A stretch of DNA of 64,000 bases from Chthoniobacter sp. (lineage in GTDB: Bacteria > Verrucomicrobiota > Verrucomicrobiia > Chthoniobacterales > Chthoniobacteraceae), in NCBI GenBank assembly GCA_021414005.1, contig JAIOPH010000013.1:1-64000 (forward strand), given 5' to 3'. The notes beneath the pieces are model-generated. The model ran no database searches. It saw only the letters and a list, made by a program, of their open reading frames with translations, and had not been told where the DNA came from. The translations under genes and the position numbers were made by a program. How positions within the stretch are numbered: position 1 is the stretch's first letter; every line of letters begins with the position of its first letter. This document shows, in pieces, positions 63,522-64,000 of the stretch.

Positions 63522-63573
63522 GCGGTGTTCCCGTCTCCGCCGAAGCCGCGCATCGGCTTCAAACCCTGACGCC

Positions 63574-64000
63574 ATGCCAGCTCCTGCGTCTCCGGCGAGT
63601 GGGCGGGCGCTCGTCGTTTCGCTGCACGATGTCTCGCCGCGAACGCGCGCGGAATGCGCGGAGATTCTGGCGCAGTTGGCGGAGTCGGGCGTGCCGCGAT
63701 GTTCGCTGCTCGTCATTCCGGATCATCATCGGCGCGGACCTTTTCTCGCCGACGCGGAATGTGCCGCGTGGCTGCGGGCGCAGGCGGCGGCGGGGCACGA
63801 ACTGGTCATGCACGGCTACTACCATCAGCGGGCGCGACGGACGGGTGAAAGCGTGGGCGCGAAGTGGACGACGCGGATTTACACGGCGGACGAAGGCGAA
63901 TTCTACGATCTCGACCGCGCGACGGCGACGACGCTCGTGGAAAAGGCGCGCGCGGATTTTCGCCAGCTCGGGGAGGAGCCGACGGGATTCATCGCGCCGG
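63574..64000 (+). CDS. Polysaccharide deacetylase-like protein (DUF2334), 3' end outside window
   Basis: Open from an ATG at 63574 to the window end (142 codons). Starts RALVVSLHDVSPRTRAECAEILAQLAESGVPRCSLLVIPDHHRRGPF; contains HELVMHGYYHQR. The HDVS and HGYYH motifs match the metal-binding histidines of NodB-like (CE4) deacetylases, DUF2334 branch. Cytoplasmic, as no signal peptide is seen. Confidence 0.75.
   Translation, partial: MPAPASPASGRALVVSLHDVSPRTRAECAEILAQLAESGVPRCSLLVIPDHHRRGPFLADAECAAWLRAQAAAGHELVMHGYYHQRARRTGESVGAKWTTRIYTADEGEFYDLDRATATTLVEKARADFRQLGEEPTGFIAP

Overview
The window is high-GC chromosomal DNA that looks like a member of the phylum Verrucomicrobiota. The evidence is the number of secreted proteins ending in a PEP-CTERM sorting tail (eight, one of them in a broken gene), DUF1080 proteins, an ECF sigma factor and a WD40-type Ser/Thr kinase of the kind common in the PVC group, a GSII-type glutamine synthetase and a ParC-type topoisomerase. 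I cannot assign a genus from sequence alone. Many genes have no clear Shine-Dalgarno sequence, so several starts were set from signal peptides or overlaps.

Left part (1-6.8 kb): the 3' end of a secreted protein, a PEP-CTERM protein, a three-gene membrane-lipid operon (small EmrE-like protein, CDP-alcohol phosphatidyltransferase-like protein, CdsA-like cytidylyltransferase), a large two-domain protein of unknown function, and a response regulator with a DUF4388 output domain.

Centre-left (6.8-26 kb): a block of PEP-CTERM and other secreted beta-rich proteins, all on the minus strand. It contains a plus-strand ECF sigma factor gene and is bounded by a plus-strand membrane Ser/Thr kinase with a beta-propeller sensor. 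Four upstream regions here share the element GTAATCC, 12 nt, then C/TGCG, always at the same spacing. They lie before three secreted-protein transcription units and before the kinase. My main inference is that this is a surface-protein regulon controlled by the ECF/kinase pair. The block also holds a tandem duplication with a near-identical tract of about 0.87 kb, a PEP-CTERM gene with two single-base frameshifts, a truncated gene remnant and a cluster of perfect palindromes.

Middle (26-41.5 kb): a Xer-type recombinase, parC, tRNA-Cys, a rhodanese-YceI fusion, then an AT-richer islet. The islet has a GHKL-ATPase/PD-(D/E)XK nuclease fusion (candidate defence protein) and a PIN-toxin module. 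After it come a PhnB-like protein and secreted proteins (beta-propeller, Calx-beta, DUF1080).

Translation block (41.5-46.5 kb, minus strand): tRNA-Thr, tuf, tRNA-Trp, secE, nusG, rplK, rplA, rplJ, rplL behind a good sigma-70 promoter. A terminator follows rplL, and rpoBC do not follow.

Right part (46.5-64 kb): small zinc-ribbon protein, FN3 protein with a toxin-like tail, L,D-transpeptidase lipoprotein, DUF6572 protein, GT-C glycosyltransferase, Tat-exported TIM-barrel protein, YqgE, thiG, an OppF-type ATPase, rodA, rpsT, a PLP aminotransferase, a PP2C phosphatase paired with a very small kinase-like protein, glnA behind a sigma-54-type promoter, DUF3817, DUF1080 and the start of a polysaccharide deacetylase. 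No CRISPR array, rRNA, complete transposon or prophage was seen.
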